55,663 bases of DNA, taken from the NCBI RefSeq assembly GCF_900099765.1, contig NZ_FNDX01000039.1, positions 1 to 55,663 on the forward strand. Direction: 5' to 3'. This DNA is from Paenibacillus typhae (lineage in GTDB: Bacteria; Bacillota; Bacilli; Paenibacillales; Paenibacillaceae). Both the position numbers and the translations under genes were made by a program. A model generated the notes under the pieces. That model ran no database searches. It saw nothing but the letters and a program-made list of their open reading frames with translations, and was not told where the DNA came from. Positions 41,947-50,212 of the stretch are shown here, piece by piece. Every line of letters begins with the position of its first letter. Within the stretch, counting starts at the first letter, position 1.

Positions 41947-42519
41947 TTAGCCTTCACCATGCTCCAGTTCAGTCAGGCTGCGCCGGCGTATGCGGAAGGT
42001 CCAGAGCATATCGGCCAGGAACATCACAGCAACCAGCGGCAGAGCAGGTAACCACACAGGCTCCATTAAAGGGTACAGCAGCGCGATCAGCGGGTGAAGC
42101 GCATAGATGCATCCGGCGGACAGCACCCACCAGTACAGAGAGAATTTAAGGCAGATGTGACCGTGGAGCTGGCGGGGCATGTCCGAATAATCCCACCATT
42201 GCTTGCGGAAAAAGGTCTTGAGCAGCCAGCCGCTGGCGTATTCCACCAGTGACGGAATAATAAGCGCCAGCAGCAGGAACACGGGAAGCGGCAGCTCCAG
42301 CCTTTGAAACGACAGCAGCAGCAGTGGAGCAAAGCCGTACATCGGTTTAACCGGCCCCTTGAGAAACCCCTCTTTGCGGAAGCTTCCCCGGCTGTAGAGA
42401 TTATATGTCCCTTCCAGGACCCAGCCCAAAAAGGAGTAGACTGCAAAGTAAAAGAAATACTGGCCTGCCGCCGCAAAAGCAGAATCGCTGCCAGGCGACA
42501 ACAGCGGAAAAAGATTCAC
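41947..42519 (-). CDS. CmpB-like putative ABC transporter permease
   Basis: A 190-residue membrane protein with five or six TM helices. FYFAVYSFLGWVLEGTYNLY and KEGFLKGPVKPMYGF are hallmarks of the ABC_trans_CmpB family (PF06541), named 'putative ABC transporter permease' although no ATPase partner is known or present here. GTG 42519 is 8 bases after GGGAGG; an earlier GTG at 42537 lies upstream of that site. Function unknown. Confidence 0.75.
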   Translation of the reverse strand: MNLFPLLSPGSDSAFAAAGQYFFYFAVYSFLGWVLEGTYNLYSRGSFRKEGFLKGPVKPMYGFAPLLLLSFQRLELPLPVFLLLALIIPSLVEYASGWLLKTFFRKQWWDYSDMPRQLHGHICLKFSLYWWVLSAGCIYALHPLIALLYPLMEPVWLPALPLVAVMFLADMLWTFRIRRRSLTELEHGEG

Positions 42520-42626
42520 AGGCGCTGCCTCCCTCACTGTAAGATTAGTTTATACAGATGGTTCCGGGAGGTAGTATGCCAATGCTCTTTTCATCTTATA
42601 CGGGAGACTTATATATTAGTGCTGAC

Positions 42627-42673
42627 AAAAAAGATGCCCCCGCAGCCTTTTAATCACGGCTACATGGGACATC
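42627..42673 (-). terminator. Terminator of the 61-residue protein gene
   Basis: GATGTCCC pairs with GGGGCATC, with an inner AGCCGTGATT...AAGGCT stem, and is followed by TTTTTTG on the minus strand. It lies 45 bases past the stop at 42719. Confidence 0.7.
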
Positions 42674-42718
42674 TCCTTGTCATCCTTAACTTTGTCTGAA
42701 AACTGGACACTGTAGGGT

Positions 42719-42904
42719 TCACTCCTTCTGCTGCTGTTCCTTTGCAAGCTGTACCGTTAAAGGACTGTCATGCTGTTTTCTCAGGGCCTCCAGCGAAACT
42801 TCACTGCGCACGCCAAAGTCCGAGCCGTACTTTTTCTCGAAATGGCCAGCGAGGGCCTCTCCCCGCTTTTGCCTGTACCTGCCGTTATCGTTACGACTAC
42901 GCAT
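42719..42904 (-). CDS. Small basic protein of unknown function
   Basis: A 61-residue, highly charged protein (MRSRNDNGRYRQKRGEALAG, then HFEKKYGSDFGVRSEV), with no membrane segment and no cysteine. GAGGGAGG lies 7 bases before ATG 42904, and a terminator follows, so it looks like a real gene. No family recognised; the composition resembles small spore- or stress-related proteins of Paenibacillus. Confidence 0.65.
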   Translation of the reverse strand: MRSRNDNGRYRQKRGEALAGHFEKKYGSDFGVRSEVSLEALRKQHDSPLTVQLAKEQQQKE

Positions 42905-43050
42905 TTCTTTACCTCCCTCAAGTTCAATTGCCTGAGTCCCGGGAAATCTGCGCTGCTGTCCTGAATGATGAAGACTAGTGGCTGTACTTGACCTGAGTAT
43001 ACAACAGGCACCAGGGAATACTCAATACACCATGTGCAGTATACACAGAA

Positions 43051-43077
43051 ACAGGCTGCCCATATAGGACAGCCTGT
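43051..43077 (-). terminator. Terminator of the 57-residue protein gene
   Basis: ACAGGCTG and CAGCCTGT form a 7-8-bp stem around a CCCATATAGGA loop, followed on the minus strand by TTCTGTG. It starts 16 bases past the stop at 43093. Confidence 0.55.
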
Positions 43078-43092
43078 CTTGAGTGTATATCT

Positions 43093-43266
43093 TTAGTTTT
43101 TGGGAAGCGGGTCCGGATGGGCGGATTCCGCTGGTTTGGCTACCCAGTCGTCAGCCTCCGGCTCAATGTCCACGCCGTTCTCCATCTTCTTGCGCTCTGC
43201 AAGTGAGTCACCGTCTTTATTTTCTTTATTGCGGAGATCCGCTTCGTTCTGAATGTGATCCGTCAT
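43093..43266 (-). CDS. Small acidic hydrophilic protein
   Basis: A 57-residue protein: it begins MTDHIQNEADLRNKENKDGD and ends ESAHPDPLPKN; very acidic, no hydrophobic segment, probably disordered. GAGGAGG lies 7 bases before ATG 43266 and a hairpin follows the stop, which supports a real gene despite the size. Function unknown. It is next to another very small gene (42719) on the same strand. Confidence 0.7.
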   Translation of the reverse strand: MTDHIQNEADLRNKENKDGDSLAERKKMENGVDIEPEADDWVAKPAESAHPDPLPKN

Positions 43267-43377
43267 GTGAATTCCTCCTCAGGCTTAACAGTTTTTTTGT
43301 TCACTTAGTTATAGTTACCCGTAAGACTGATTTGCAAACATTAATTCTGAGTAAGGAGGTTCACACACCGCTTCACT

Positions 43378-44280
43378 TTATTCGTAATAAACCCTGAACA
43401 CAATATCCTGCTCGTAATTTCCGAACCCCCGTCCATACAGCGTCAGCCCGCCCCGCCTTCGGGTTGAGTCTTCTGCCGTCAGCCTGAACGTCCACTGGTC
43501 CTTTTGCCAGCACACCTCATCCAGGGTTACCGATGAAATCTGCTGCCCGTCTATATAGGTTCCTCTGCGGTTCACCCGCAGCACCTTCAGCAGCCCGTAC
43601 TGGTTCACATCGGAATTCCACCAGGAAGGAGTAAGACGTCCACGCATCACCCCGAAGTCGCCGGGACTTGTCCATTTCCCCAGATCATGCCCGTTCAGTG
43701 CAAACAGAATCTCCGAAGGCCATTTCTCATTAACATTCGGCGCTTCTGAACCCAGCTCCAGAGATATTTCAATTTCCTGCACCTTCTGGTCCATAAACAG
43801 GTAATTAGGCACTTTATATTCGGCATAACCTTTAGCAAACCACAGAATGCCCGCATCGACCCGCTCGGGATCAAGAAAATAACGGGGATCATCATAGTAT
43901 CCGATCAGCTTGTCGGTTGTGGCAATTCCGCAGGTCGGGGAGGCCTGTAAATCTGTATAGTGCCCCACCGGAACGGATACCTCAACTACTTTACGGGCAA
44001 TCCCCTTCGCCCCCGACAATTTGATCTGCAGAAAATTAGCTGACAGGGAGCAGTATTTATAGGTTCCGCCGTCGATCCGTTTCATCTGCGAGCTGACAAT
44101 TCCGGCCTTCTGCAGCTTGGTGACATGTGAGCTGACGATAGCGCTGCTGAGATACAGCCTCTCGGCCAGCTCTTTAATATGCATCTCTTCCGTACCCAGA
44201 AGATCAATAATCCGCAGCCTGACCTCACTGGCCAGCGCTTCATACACTTTTAGCGATTCTGAATCAGTAGTTAAGTACAT
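43378..44280 (-). CDS. ArsR-type regulator with large C-terminal sensor domain
   Basis: A 300-residue one-component regulator. Residues 1-80 are an ArsR winged helix (LASEVRLRIIDLLGTEEMHI, LAERLYLSSAIVSSHVTKLQ). It lacks the metal-binding cysteines of metal-sensing ArsR proteins. Residues ~115-300 form a beta-rich domain (YVGHYTD-like, VPNYLFMDQKVQEIEISLEL, GRLTPSWWNSDVNQYGLLK) that looks like a carbohydrate-binding sandwich. It is divergent from the GH51 arabinofuranosidase across a 146-bp AT-rich gap with an inverted repeat, so I infer it controls that gene in response to a sugar. ATG 44280 follows GGAGG at 6 bases. Confidence 0.85.
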   Translation of the reverse strand: MYLTTDSESLKVYEALASEVRLRIIDLLGTEEMHIKELAERLYLSSAIVSSHVTKLQKAGIVSSQMKRIDGGTYKYCSLSANFLQIKLSGAKGIARKVVEVSVPVGHYTDLQASPTCGIATTDKLIGYYDDPRYFLDPERVDAGILWFAKGYAEYKVPNYLFMDQKVQEIEISLELGSEAPNVNEKWPSEILFALNGHDLGKWTSPGDFGVMRGRLTPSWWNSDVNQYGLLKVLRVNRRGTYIDGQQISSVTLDEVCWQKDQWTFRLTAEDSTRRRGGLTLYGRGFGNYEQDIVFRVYYE

Positions 44281-44300
44281 CCTTATCCTCCACCCCTGTT

Positions 44301-44322
44301 GGATTAGTAATTATATTAATCC
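44301..44322. promoter_or_regulatory. Inverted repeat in ArsR/abfA divergent region
   Basis: GGATTA at 44301-44306 and TAATCC at 44317-44322 are perfect inverted half-sites with a 10-base AT spacer, directly upstream of the ArsR-type gene. A further TTAATCC lies at 44400-44406 just before the GH51 gene. A candidate operator for the ArsR-type protein. Confidence 0.5.
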
Positions 44323-44426
44323 TAAAGATTTATATTGCCTATTTTAACGTATAATTCGTATTATGTAATCATATTAAGATTAATTAATTAACAAAATCAT
44401 TAATCCATCTCAAAGGAGCTGCACTA

Positions 44427-45938
44427 ATGACAATAAAATCGACAATGATCGTTGACAAGGATTTCAGACTGGGTGAGGTTGACCCGAGAGTTTACGGCTC
44501 CTTCATTGAACATCTTGGCCGGGCAGTGTACGGCGGTATTTATGAACCCGGACACCCGACTGCCGATGAGGACGGCTTCCGCGGAGACGCGCTGCAGGCT
44601 ATCCGTTCGCTGAATGTTCCGATTATCCGCTATCCGGGCGGGAACTTTGTCTCCGGCTATAACTGGGAAGACGGTGTCGGACCCAAGGAAGAGCGTAAGC
44701 GCTCTCTTGAATTGGCCTGGTGGGTTACAGAAACCAATCAGGTCGGCACCAATGAATTCGCCAAGTGGGCGAAGCTGGTCGGCTCTGAGGTTATGATGGC
44801 GGTAAATCTGGGCACACGCGGCATTGACGCCGCCCGGAATCTGGTGGAGTACTGCAACCATCCGTCCGGATCTTACTATAGTGATCTGCGGATTTCCCAC
44901 GGGGTTAAGGACCCCCATAACTTCAAAACATGGTGTCTTGGGAATGAGATGGACGGCCCGTGGCAGATTGGTGCGAAAACAGCGGTGGAATACGGCAGAC
45001 TTGCCAATGAAACGGCCAAGGCTATGCGCTGGGTTGACCCTAACCTGGAGCTCGTTGCCTGCGGCAGCTCAGGCAGAAGCATGGCTACCTTTGCCGAATG
45101 GGAAGCTACTGTGCTTGATCTCAGCTATGATAATGTAGACTTCCTGTCGCTGCATACTTATTACAATAACAATGAAGGCGATACTCCGAATTTCCTGGCC
45201 AGCTCGCTGGATCTGGATCAGTTCATCGACAGTGTAGCTGCTGTGTGCGACTATATCAAGGCCAAAAAGAAAAGCAAGAAGAAAATTTACCTCTCGCTTG
45301 ATGAATGGAATGTATGGAAGTCCCAGGGGTCCAGCCGGGCTGAAACGTACTGGCAGGTAGCTCCGCCGGAATTTGAGGATGTATACAATCTCGAGGATGC
45401 GCTTGTGGTGGGCTGCTGCCTGATCAGTCTCCTCAAGCATGCTGACCGGGTAAAAATGGCGTGTATCGCCCAGCTGATCAATGTCATCGCGCCGATCATG
45501 ACTGAGAACGGCGGCCCGCTGTGGCTGCAGACTACATTCTACCCTTACATGCATGCTTCACAGTTCGGCCGGGGAACCGTCCTTCACCCGCTCATTACCA
45601 GCCCTAAATATGATTCCAAGGACTTCACTGATGTCCCTTACCTTGAAGCAGTCAGCGTATACAATGAAGAGCTGGGCGAAGTTACTGTGTTCGCTGTGAA
45701 CAGACACCTGGCTGAAGGCATGGAATTCTCAGTTGATCTGCGCAGCTTCGGCGAAGCCTCTGTCATCCAGCACACGGTGCTTGAGCATGAGGATCTGTAT
45801 GCTGCCAACACACGCCAAAATCCGGGCAACGTACTGCCGCATGACCGCGGAAATGCAGCTGCAGACAACGGGCGCGTCAGTGCGGTGCTGCCGAAGGCTT
45901 CCTGGAACGTAATCCGCCTGAAGGTTAAGGCTGAATAG
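44427..45938 (+). CDS. abfA: Alpha-L-arabinofuranosidase, GH51
   Basis: A 503-residue cytoplasmic GH51 enzyme that releases arabinose from short arabino-oligosaccharides. The acid/base E174 lies in CLGNEMDGPW and the nucleophile E293 in LSLDEWNVW, agreeing with the E175/E294 pair of the well-studied Geobacillus enzyme. (beta/alpha)8 barrel about 30-380, then a C-terminal beta-sandwich. No signal peptide. AAGGAG lies 8 bases before ATG 44427. Divergent from the ArsR-type regulator. No transporter or ara genes are in the window. Confidence 0.95.
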   Translation: MTIKSTMIVDKDFRLGEVDPRVYGSFIEHLGRAVYGGIYEPGHPTADEDGFRGDALQAIRSLNVPIIRYPGGNFVSGYNWEDGVGPKEERKRSLELAWWVTETNQVGTNEFAKWAKLVGSEVMMAVNLGTRGIDAARNLVEYCNHPSGSYYSDLRISHGVKDPHNFKTWCLGNEMDGPWQIGAKTAVEYGRLANETAKAMRWVDPNLELVACGSSGRSMATFAEWEATVLDLSYDNVDFLSLHTYYNNNEGDTPNFLASSLDLDQFIDSVAAVCDYIKAKKKSKKKIYLSLDEWNVWKSQGSSRAETYWQVAPPEFEDVYNLEDALVVGCCLISLLKHADRVKMACIAQLINVIAPIMTENGGPLWLQTTFYPYMHASQFGRGTVLHPLITSPKYDSKDFTDVPYLEAVSVYNEELGEVTVFAVNRHLAEGMEFSVDLRSFGEASVIQHTVLEHEDLYAANTRQNPGNVLPHDRGNAAADNGRVSAVLPKASWNVIRLKVKAE

Positions 45939-45950
45939 CAGCCGGGTCAG

Positions 45951-46640
45951 CTAGTGATACATGATCCAGACGACGAGCGGCGAAACAATGGAGCCGACAA
46001 TGGCACAGACCGTCATGGCAACAGAGCTCATAGAGACGGATTGCTCACCATATTCCAGCGCTTTGGCCGTGCCGAGCGCATGGGATGCGGTGCCCAGACC
46101 GATGCCGATGCCGGACTCGCTGCGGATTCTGAACAGCTTGATGATGTATGGCCCGCCAATTGCCCCGGTGAAGCCGGCAATCATCACGAATACAGAGGTC
46201 AGTGAAGAATCCCCGCCCAGGCTGCCGGAAATTTGAATCGCAACGGCCGTGGTAATGGATTTGGGCAGAATCGACAGCACATAAATTTTGGAGAAGCCCA
46301 GACCGGCTGCCAGCAGCAGGCCGCTCATCATGCCGACCAAGAGGCCGGTCACGGTTCCTCCCAGCACAGCCGGCAGATTCTCCCGCAGCACATGCCGCTG
46401 TTTATACAGCGGGTAAGCCAGTGAGACGACAGCAGGCCCGAGCAGCCGGTTGATCCATTCGCCGCCGATCATGTATGTATCATACGAAATATCAAACCCG
46501 AGCAGCAGGACCACCACCGTAAAGGTGGCCGTCAGCGCGGGTAAAAGGACAGGCAGACGGTACCGTTTGTACAGCATAGCCATGAACAGATAAATGGCAA
46601 CATTAAACAGGATAAATCCTGCGGCAAGCAGCAGTCTCAT
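45951..46640 (-). CDS. lrgB: LrgB/CidB-family membrane protein
   Basis: A 229-residue membrane protein with about seven hydrophobic helices; GPAVVSLAYPLYKQR, LPKSITTAVAIQISGSLGG and GTASHALGTAKALEYGE are family signatures. It works with LrgA. In Staphylococcus and Bacillus these proteins affect murein hydrolase activity, cell death and pyruvate movement. It overlaps lrgA by 4 bases (ATGA). Convergent with abfA at 12 bp. Confidence 0.93.
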   Translation of the reverse strand: MRLLLAAGFILFNVAIYLFMAMLYKRYRLPVLLPALTATFTVVVLLLGFDISYDTYMIGGEWINRLLGPAVVSLAYPLYKQRHVLRENLPAVLGGTVTGLLVGMMSGLLLAAGLGFSKIYVLSILPKSITTAVAIQISGSLGGDSSLTSVFVMIAGFTGAIGGPYIIKLFRIRSESGIGIGLGTASHALGTAKALEYGEQSVSMSSVAMTVCAIVGSIVSPLVVWIMYH

Positions 46641-47053
46641 GCGCCCTTCCTCTTTTCACTAAGAGTCTCGCCAGGAAGGCTTTGTCTCGCGGCACGGCTT
46701 GCGCTAAAGCCGGCGATCCACTCGCTGGTATGAGCAGTCACAACCATGGTGATCACACTGCTGACAACCAGAACCGCAATGAGCAGCAGGCCGCGGCCGC
46801 TGAAAATATCAAGATGGTTCATAATCCCGGCGGTTGCCGGAATGAAGAACATGGGCAGGTAGGCCAGGATAAACGACGAGCCGTTTTCAATCAGCTTAAC
46901 AGGTACAATTTTTAATAATAAGAGTACAAAAAGCAACAACAGGCCGACTATGCTGCCGGGAACGGGCAGATGCATCAGCTTCTGCAGGACATCGCCTGCC
47001 AGATAGAACACATACAGTACTCCGACCTCGGCAATGATACGGATTATTTTCAT
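46637..47053 (-). CDS. lrgA: CidA/LrgA-family holin-like protein
   Basis: A 138-residue protein with four TM helices. LMHLPVPGSIVGLLLLFVLL and FFIPATAGIMNHLDIF are conserved in CidA/LrgA. It is the holin-like partner of LrgB in the same operon; the C-terminal tail is basic and cytoplasmic (SRAARQSLPGETLSEKRKGA). GAGGGG precedes ATG 47053 at about 9 bases. Regulated in relatives by acetate or pyruvate signals through LytSR or CidR, which are not found nearby. Confidence 0.92.
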   Translation of the reverse strand: MKIIRIIAEVGVLYVFYLAGDVLQKLMHLPVPGSIVGLLLLFVLLLLKIVPVKLIENGSSFILAYLPMFFIPATAGIMNHLDIFSGRGLLLIAVLVVSSVITMVVTAHTSEWIAGFSASRAARQSLPGETLSEKRKGA

Positions 47054-47172
47054 GTTGCAGGAATCCCCTCAGTCTAAAATAAGTAATTCACCGGTAATCG
47101 TTACCTTCTTAGACTAGCGGCCTTTCAGCAAATTTTCAATTGTTTTTCGCACCTTCTCAATATTTTCACAAA

Positions 47173-47229
47173 TAAGAAAAACCTCTCTGCAAGGCCGGCG
47201 CACGCAGCACCAGCTTCTGCAAAGAGGTT
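47173..47229 (-). terminator. Terminator of the nitroreductase gene
   Basis: On the minus strand, ACCTCTTTGCA and TGCAGAGAGGT form an 11-bp stem around a 26-base loop, followed by TTTTTCTT. It lies 19 bases past the stop at 47248. Confidence 0.75.
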
Positions 47230-47247
47230 GTTTGTCTTGCTATAGTC

Positions 47248-47931
47248 TTAAACCCACTGAATGACCTGTTCAGCAGTCTGTCTTGTTTTGGCACGGGGTT
47301 CAGCTTTCCGGTATCCGAAGGCGACCATGCAGGCGAGGCCGAAATGCTCACGGTCCAGAATACCCTCCGCTTCCAGCGTCTGCTCAATCAGCTCCTTGTC
47401 GAAGCCTTCAATCGGGCAGGAATCGATGCCGATCATGGCCGCGGCGGTCATCATGTTCCCGAGCGCCAGATAGGTCTGTCGTGCCCCCCACTCAAATTTG
47501 GCCCGGTCGTTGCCCTTTAATCCGAAGTCCTCGTTCAGAAAGGTATCAAAAGCCTTGGCTTTGCCTGCAGCCACCTCCTGCGGCAGCTGCTGCACATCAT
47601 GCATCATTCCGCCGATATAGGCCGAATCCGCTGCCAGATCCGCCGGCTGTCTTGACAGAATCAGCAGAAAATGACTGGCTGTAGGCAGCTGCTTCTGTGC
47701 CCCCCAGGCATTCACCCGCAGCTTCTCGCGCAGCTCGGGATTCTGGACAACGACAAATTTCCATGGCTCAAACCCGAAGGAGCTTGGCGAAAGACGTGCT
47801 GTTTCCAGGATGAACCCGAAATCCTCATCGCTGATTTTGCGGCTGCTGTCAAATTCCTTGGTGGCATGTCTGAAGGTGTAGGCTGCCAGAATATCCTCTT
47901 TTAACGCATTGTTCTTTTCCAAAGTTTCCAT
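47248..47931 (-). CDS. Nitroreductase-family NAD(P)H oxidoreductase
   Basis: A 227-residue flavin enzyme of the nitroreductase fold. FMN-binding features are FRHATKEFD near residue 18, LSPSSFGFEPWKFVVV, and GIDSCPIEGFDKELI. It should reduce nitroaromatics, quinones or flavins with NAD(P)H. ATG 47931 is preceded by GGAAAGGGTG. Divergent from the HxlR-type regulator with an inverted repeat between them, the usual arrangement for redox- or electrophile-inducible nitroreductases. Confidence 0.92.
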   Translation of the reverse strand: METLEKNNALKEDILAAYTFRHATKEFDSSRKISDEDFGFILETARLSPSSFGFEPWKFVVVQNPELREKLRVNAWGAQKQLPTASHFLLILSRQPADLAADSAYIGGMMHDVQQLPQEVAAGKAKAFDTFLNEDFGLKGNDRAKFEWGARQTYLALGNMMTAAAMIGIDSCPIEGFDKELIEQTLEAEGILDREHFGLACMVAFGYRKAEPRAKTRQTAEQVIQWV

Positions 47932-48045
47932 ATTAGTTACACCCTTTCCAGTCCTTTTAAAATATTGTTTTGACGTTATCCTGTTCACATGCTTAATATT
48001 AAGATATATATAACGAAGTTTGAAGTACGCACATTTTTGTTATGT

Positions 48046-48063
48046 AGTATACAAAATGATACT
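48046..48063. promoter_or_regulatory. Inverted repeat between nitroreductase and HxlR genes
   Basis: AGTAT at 48046-48050 and ATACT at 48059-48063 flank ACAAAATG, just before the HxlR ribosome binding site. A candidate HxlR-type operator controlling both genes. Confidence 0.5.
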
Positions 48064-48078
48064 GTGAGGTGAACTGGC

Positions 48079-48483
48079 ATGCGTGACCGAAAAGGGGGCT
48101 TTGGCGAATGTCCCGATGGCGCTAAAGCCTGTCCCGTTGAATTTACCCTTGATGTAATCGGCGGAAAATGGAAGGGCGTTCTGCTGTACCATCTGATGGA
48201 CGGTACTAAGCGTTTTAATGAGTTCCGGAGAATCTGCCCGGGCATTACCCAGCGTATGCTTACGCTGCAGCTGCGCGAGCTGGAGGAAGACGGTGTGGTC
48301 CACCGTGAGGTGTATCAGCAGGTTCCGCCAAAGGTTGAATACTCGCTGACCGAATTTGGCCGCACGCTGATTCCGATCATCCGCTTGATGAGGGATTGGG
48401 GTGTAACCTACCAGACCAAGCAGCTTTCCGGCGAAAAAGACGGCTCTAACCGGCAGAAAACTGGTGCAGAGGGGCAGGCTTAG
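48079..48483 (+). CDS. HxlR-family transcriptional regulator
   Basis: A 134-residue winged-helix regulator. KACPVEFTLDVIGGKWKGVL carries the conserved cysteine (position 18) used for redox or electrophile sensing in HxlR/YodB-like proteins; RRICPGITQRMLTLQLRELE and VPPKVEYSLTEFGRTL complete the family pattern. Divergent from the nitroreductase gene, which it probably represses. GAGGTG lies 7 bases before ATG 48079. The 3' ends of this gene and the convergent YkvA gene overlap by 4 bases. Confidence 0.93.
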   Translation: MRDRKGGFGECPDGAKACPVEFTLDVIGGKWKGVLLYHLMDGTKRFNEFRRICPGITQRMLTLQLRELEEDGVVHREVYQQVPPKVEYSLTEFGRTLIPIIRLMRDWGVTYQTKQLSGEKDGSNRQKTGAEGQA

Positions 48484-48878
48484 CGCCGCGCCCCTTCTTT
48501 TTTGGGTTCATCATCAAAAAACAGCTCGGATTTCTCCCGGTGCTCCTCGGTCACCTGACCGGCGATCGCCCGGACACCGGCGGCAATGATTGCGGCATCA
48601 TCGGTCAGGCCTAGCCCGATAAACGCATCCGGAATAGCATCTATAGGAGCGATAAAGTAAGCCAGTGCTCCGAATGCGATGCCCTTGGCCCAGAGCGGCG
48701 TTTTGGCATCAATGGCACAGTAATACATAGCAACCGCATCCTTTGTAAAGGGGATTTTACCGGCGAACTTTTTCATTTTGCGCCAAAAATCCTTTTTGAC
48801 GATCTGCTCATTCTCCTTGCTGTACTTAAATTCCTCCGCCTTCAGCACTGCCGGCAGCTTATCATTTTCCAGTTCCAT
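48480..48878 (-). CDS. ykvA: YkvA-family (DUF1232) membrane protein
   Basis: A 132-residue protein with one or two hydrophobic helices in the DUF1232 core: AIDAKTPLWAKGIAFGALAY, FIAPIDAIPDAFIGLGLTDD. The PxDxIPD motif is characteristic. Found widely in bacteria with no settled role. ATG 48878 follows GGAGGG at 6 bases; the longer frame from 48899 begins upstream of that site. Confidence 0.9.
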   Translation of the reverse strand: MELENDKLPAVLKAEEFKYSKENEQIVKKDFWRKMKKFAGKIPFTKDAVAMYYCAIDAKTPLWAKGIAFGALAYFIAPIDAIPDAFIGLGLTDDAAIIAAGVRAIAGQVTEEHREKSELFFDDEPKKEGARR

Positions 48879-48999
48879 ATCAATCCCTCCTACTATCAAT
48901 TACCCTAATCAGTGCTATTTTGTCGCGGGTTAGAAGTTGCAAGTATATGAAAGCGTAATTATTATTAATAGATATACGCAATAATTATAATAAAAGGAG

Positions 49000-49836
49000 A
49001 TGTTACCCATTCGCTTCGGAACTTTGGCCCATACGGCAGGTTGCCTGCCCCTAGACACACTGGTTTCCACTCTGCAGGCTCATGACATTGACTTCGTGCA
49101 GCTCGCCTTGACCAAAGCTATACAGGATATTGATCTTTCTCCGGGCAAATTCAGCCCCGCTCTGGCTAATTATATCGGTGAAAAATTCGACAAGGCGGGC
49201 ATCCGCATCGGCGTGCTCGGCTGCTACATTGACCCGATTAACCCGGACCCGGCAATACGCAGGGCTGAGATTAACCGTTTCAAGGAGCATCTGCGCTTCG
49301 CCAAGCAGTTCGGGGCACCCATGGTAGCCACCGAAAGCGGAGGCTTAACTACCTATCAGCCTGCTGATCCGGAACGCTATCAGGAAATCGGCTGGGAGAC
49401 CTTCAGGTCTACGCTGGAGGAACTGGCCGAAGAAGCGGAAAAGTGGGGTGTATTCGTCGGTATCGAAGGCGTCAGCACGCACACTCTTGCTTCCCCGCAG
49501 CACATGCGCCGCATCCTGGATGAGGTGCCTTCCAGCAACATCGGCGTCGTATTCGACCCCTGCAACCTTATTGGGCAGGATGTAAGCCGTCAGGATGAGA
49601 TTGTGGACAGCTCCCTCGACCTGTTCGGTGACCGGATCATACTCGCCCACCTGAAGGACATTTATGCGGGCGGCGAGGGGTACCGCCATGGCGTTCCGGG
49701 CGGCGGGCTGTTCCACACGGCTGACTTCTTCAGGAAGCTTCAGGCACGCAAGCCGATGCTTGATGTGTCCCTGGAAGAGATCACACTGCCGGTATTTAAC
49801 GAAACGGTTGCCCTGCTGCACAGCCTGCGCAGCTAG
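49000..49836 (+). CDS. Sugar phosphate isomerase/epimerase (AP-endonuclease-2 fold)
   Basis: A 278-residue TIM-barrel protein of the xylose-isomerase-like family. Candidate metal ligands are E in FVGIEGVSTH, D in VVFDPCNL, H in ILAHLKDI and E in LDVSLEEI. Typical roles are inositol, rhamnose or hexulose isomerisation; the substrate is unknown. The best site, AAAAGGAG, abuts ATG 49000 with no spacer; nine bases further on is ATT at 49009, so initiation may be non-canonical. Monocistronic. Confidence 0.82.
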   Translation: MLPIRFGTLAHTAGCLPLDTLVSTLQAHDIDFVQLALTKAIQDIDLSPGKFSPALANYIGEKFDKAGIRIGVLGCYIDPINPDPAIRRAEINRFKEHLRFAKQFGAPMVATESGGLTTYQPADPERYQEIGWETFRSTLEELAEEAEKWGVFVGIEGVSTHTLASPQHMRRILDEVPSSNIGVVFDPCNLIGQDVSRQDEIVDSSLDLFGDRIILAHLKDIYAGGEGYRHGVPGGGLFHTADFFRKLQARKPMLDVSLEEITLPVFNETVALLHSLRS

Positions 49837-49847
49837 TGCTGTAAGCT

Positions 49848-50100
49848 TCAAGTGTAGTGCTTCCAGGCCAGCGGATGCTCCTCTTCATCCTGCAGCCATC
49901 TTGTGACGTACACAATCTGACCGGTGTGGTAGGCGTAATGCTCTGCCGCACCGGTCAGGATTTTCTGAATACTCCAGCGGAACCTCAGTAAGCCTTCCAA
50001 GCGCCGTCTCCACATATCCGAGAGATTGATCCAGCCTTCGCATGCACCCCGTTAGCACTTCATTCGCTTCTCTCAATTCTGACGCCTCCTGTCCTTCTGT
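49848..50100 (-). pseudogene. DinB-like (DUF1572) pseudogene
   Basis: One minus-strand frame encodes the C-terminal half of a DUF1572-type DinB protein (RWSIQKILTGAAEHYAYHTG then QIVYVTRWLQDEEEHPLAWK, stop at 49848). A second frame just upstream carries the preceding helix (ASELREANEVLTGCMRRLDQ, SLGYVETALGRLTE, about 50080-49985). The two are joined out of frame, about a dozen family residues are missing at the junction, and the N-terminal half including the first metal histidine is gone, replaced by sequence leading to the divergent glycosyltransferase gene. A decayed gene. Confidence 0.75.
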
Positions 50101-50212
50101 TCCATTTAGACACATGACCAAATAACGTACTTTTCCCTGCCTGCTGAATAAAATGCTATAACATAGCATGAATGCCAATGCAGCGCCACACAAAGAAGGG
50201 AAGAGATCAGTG

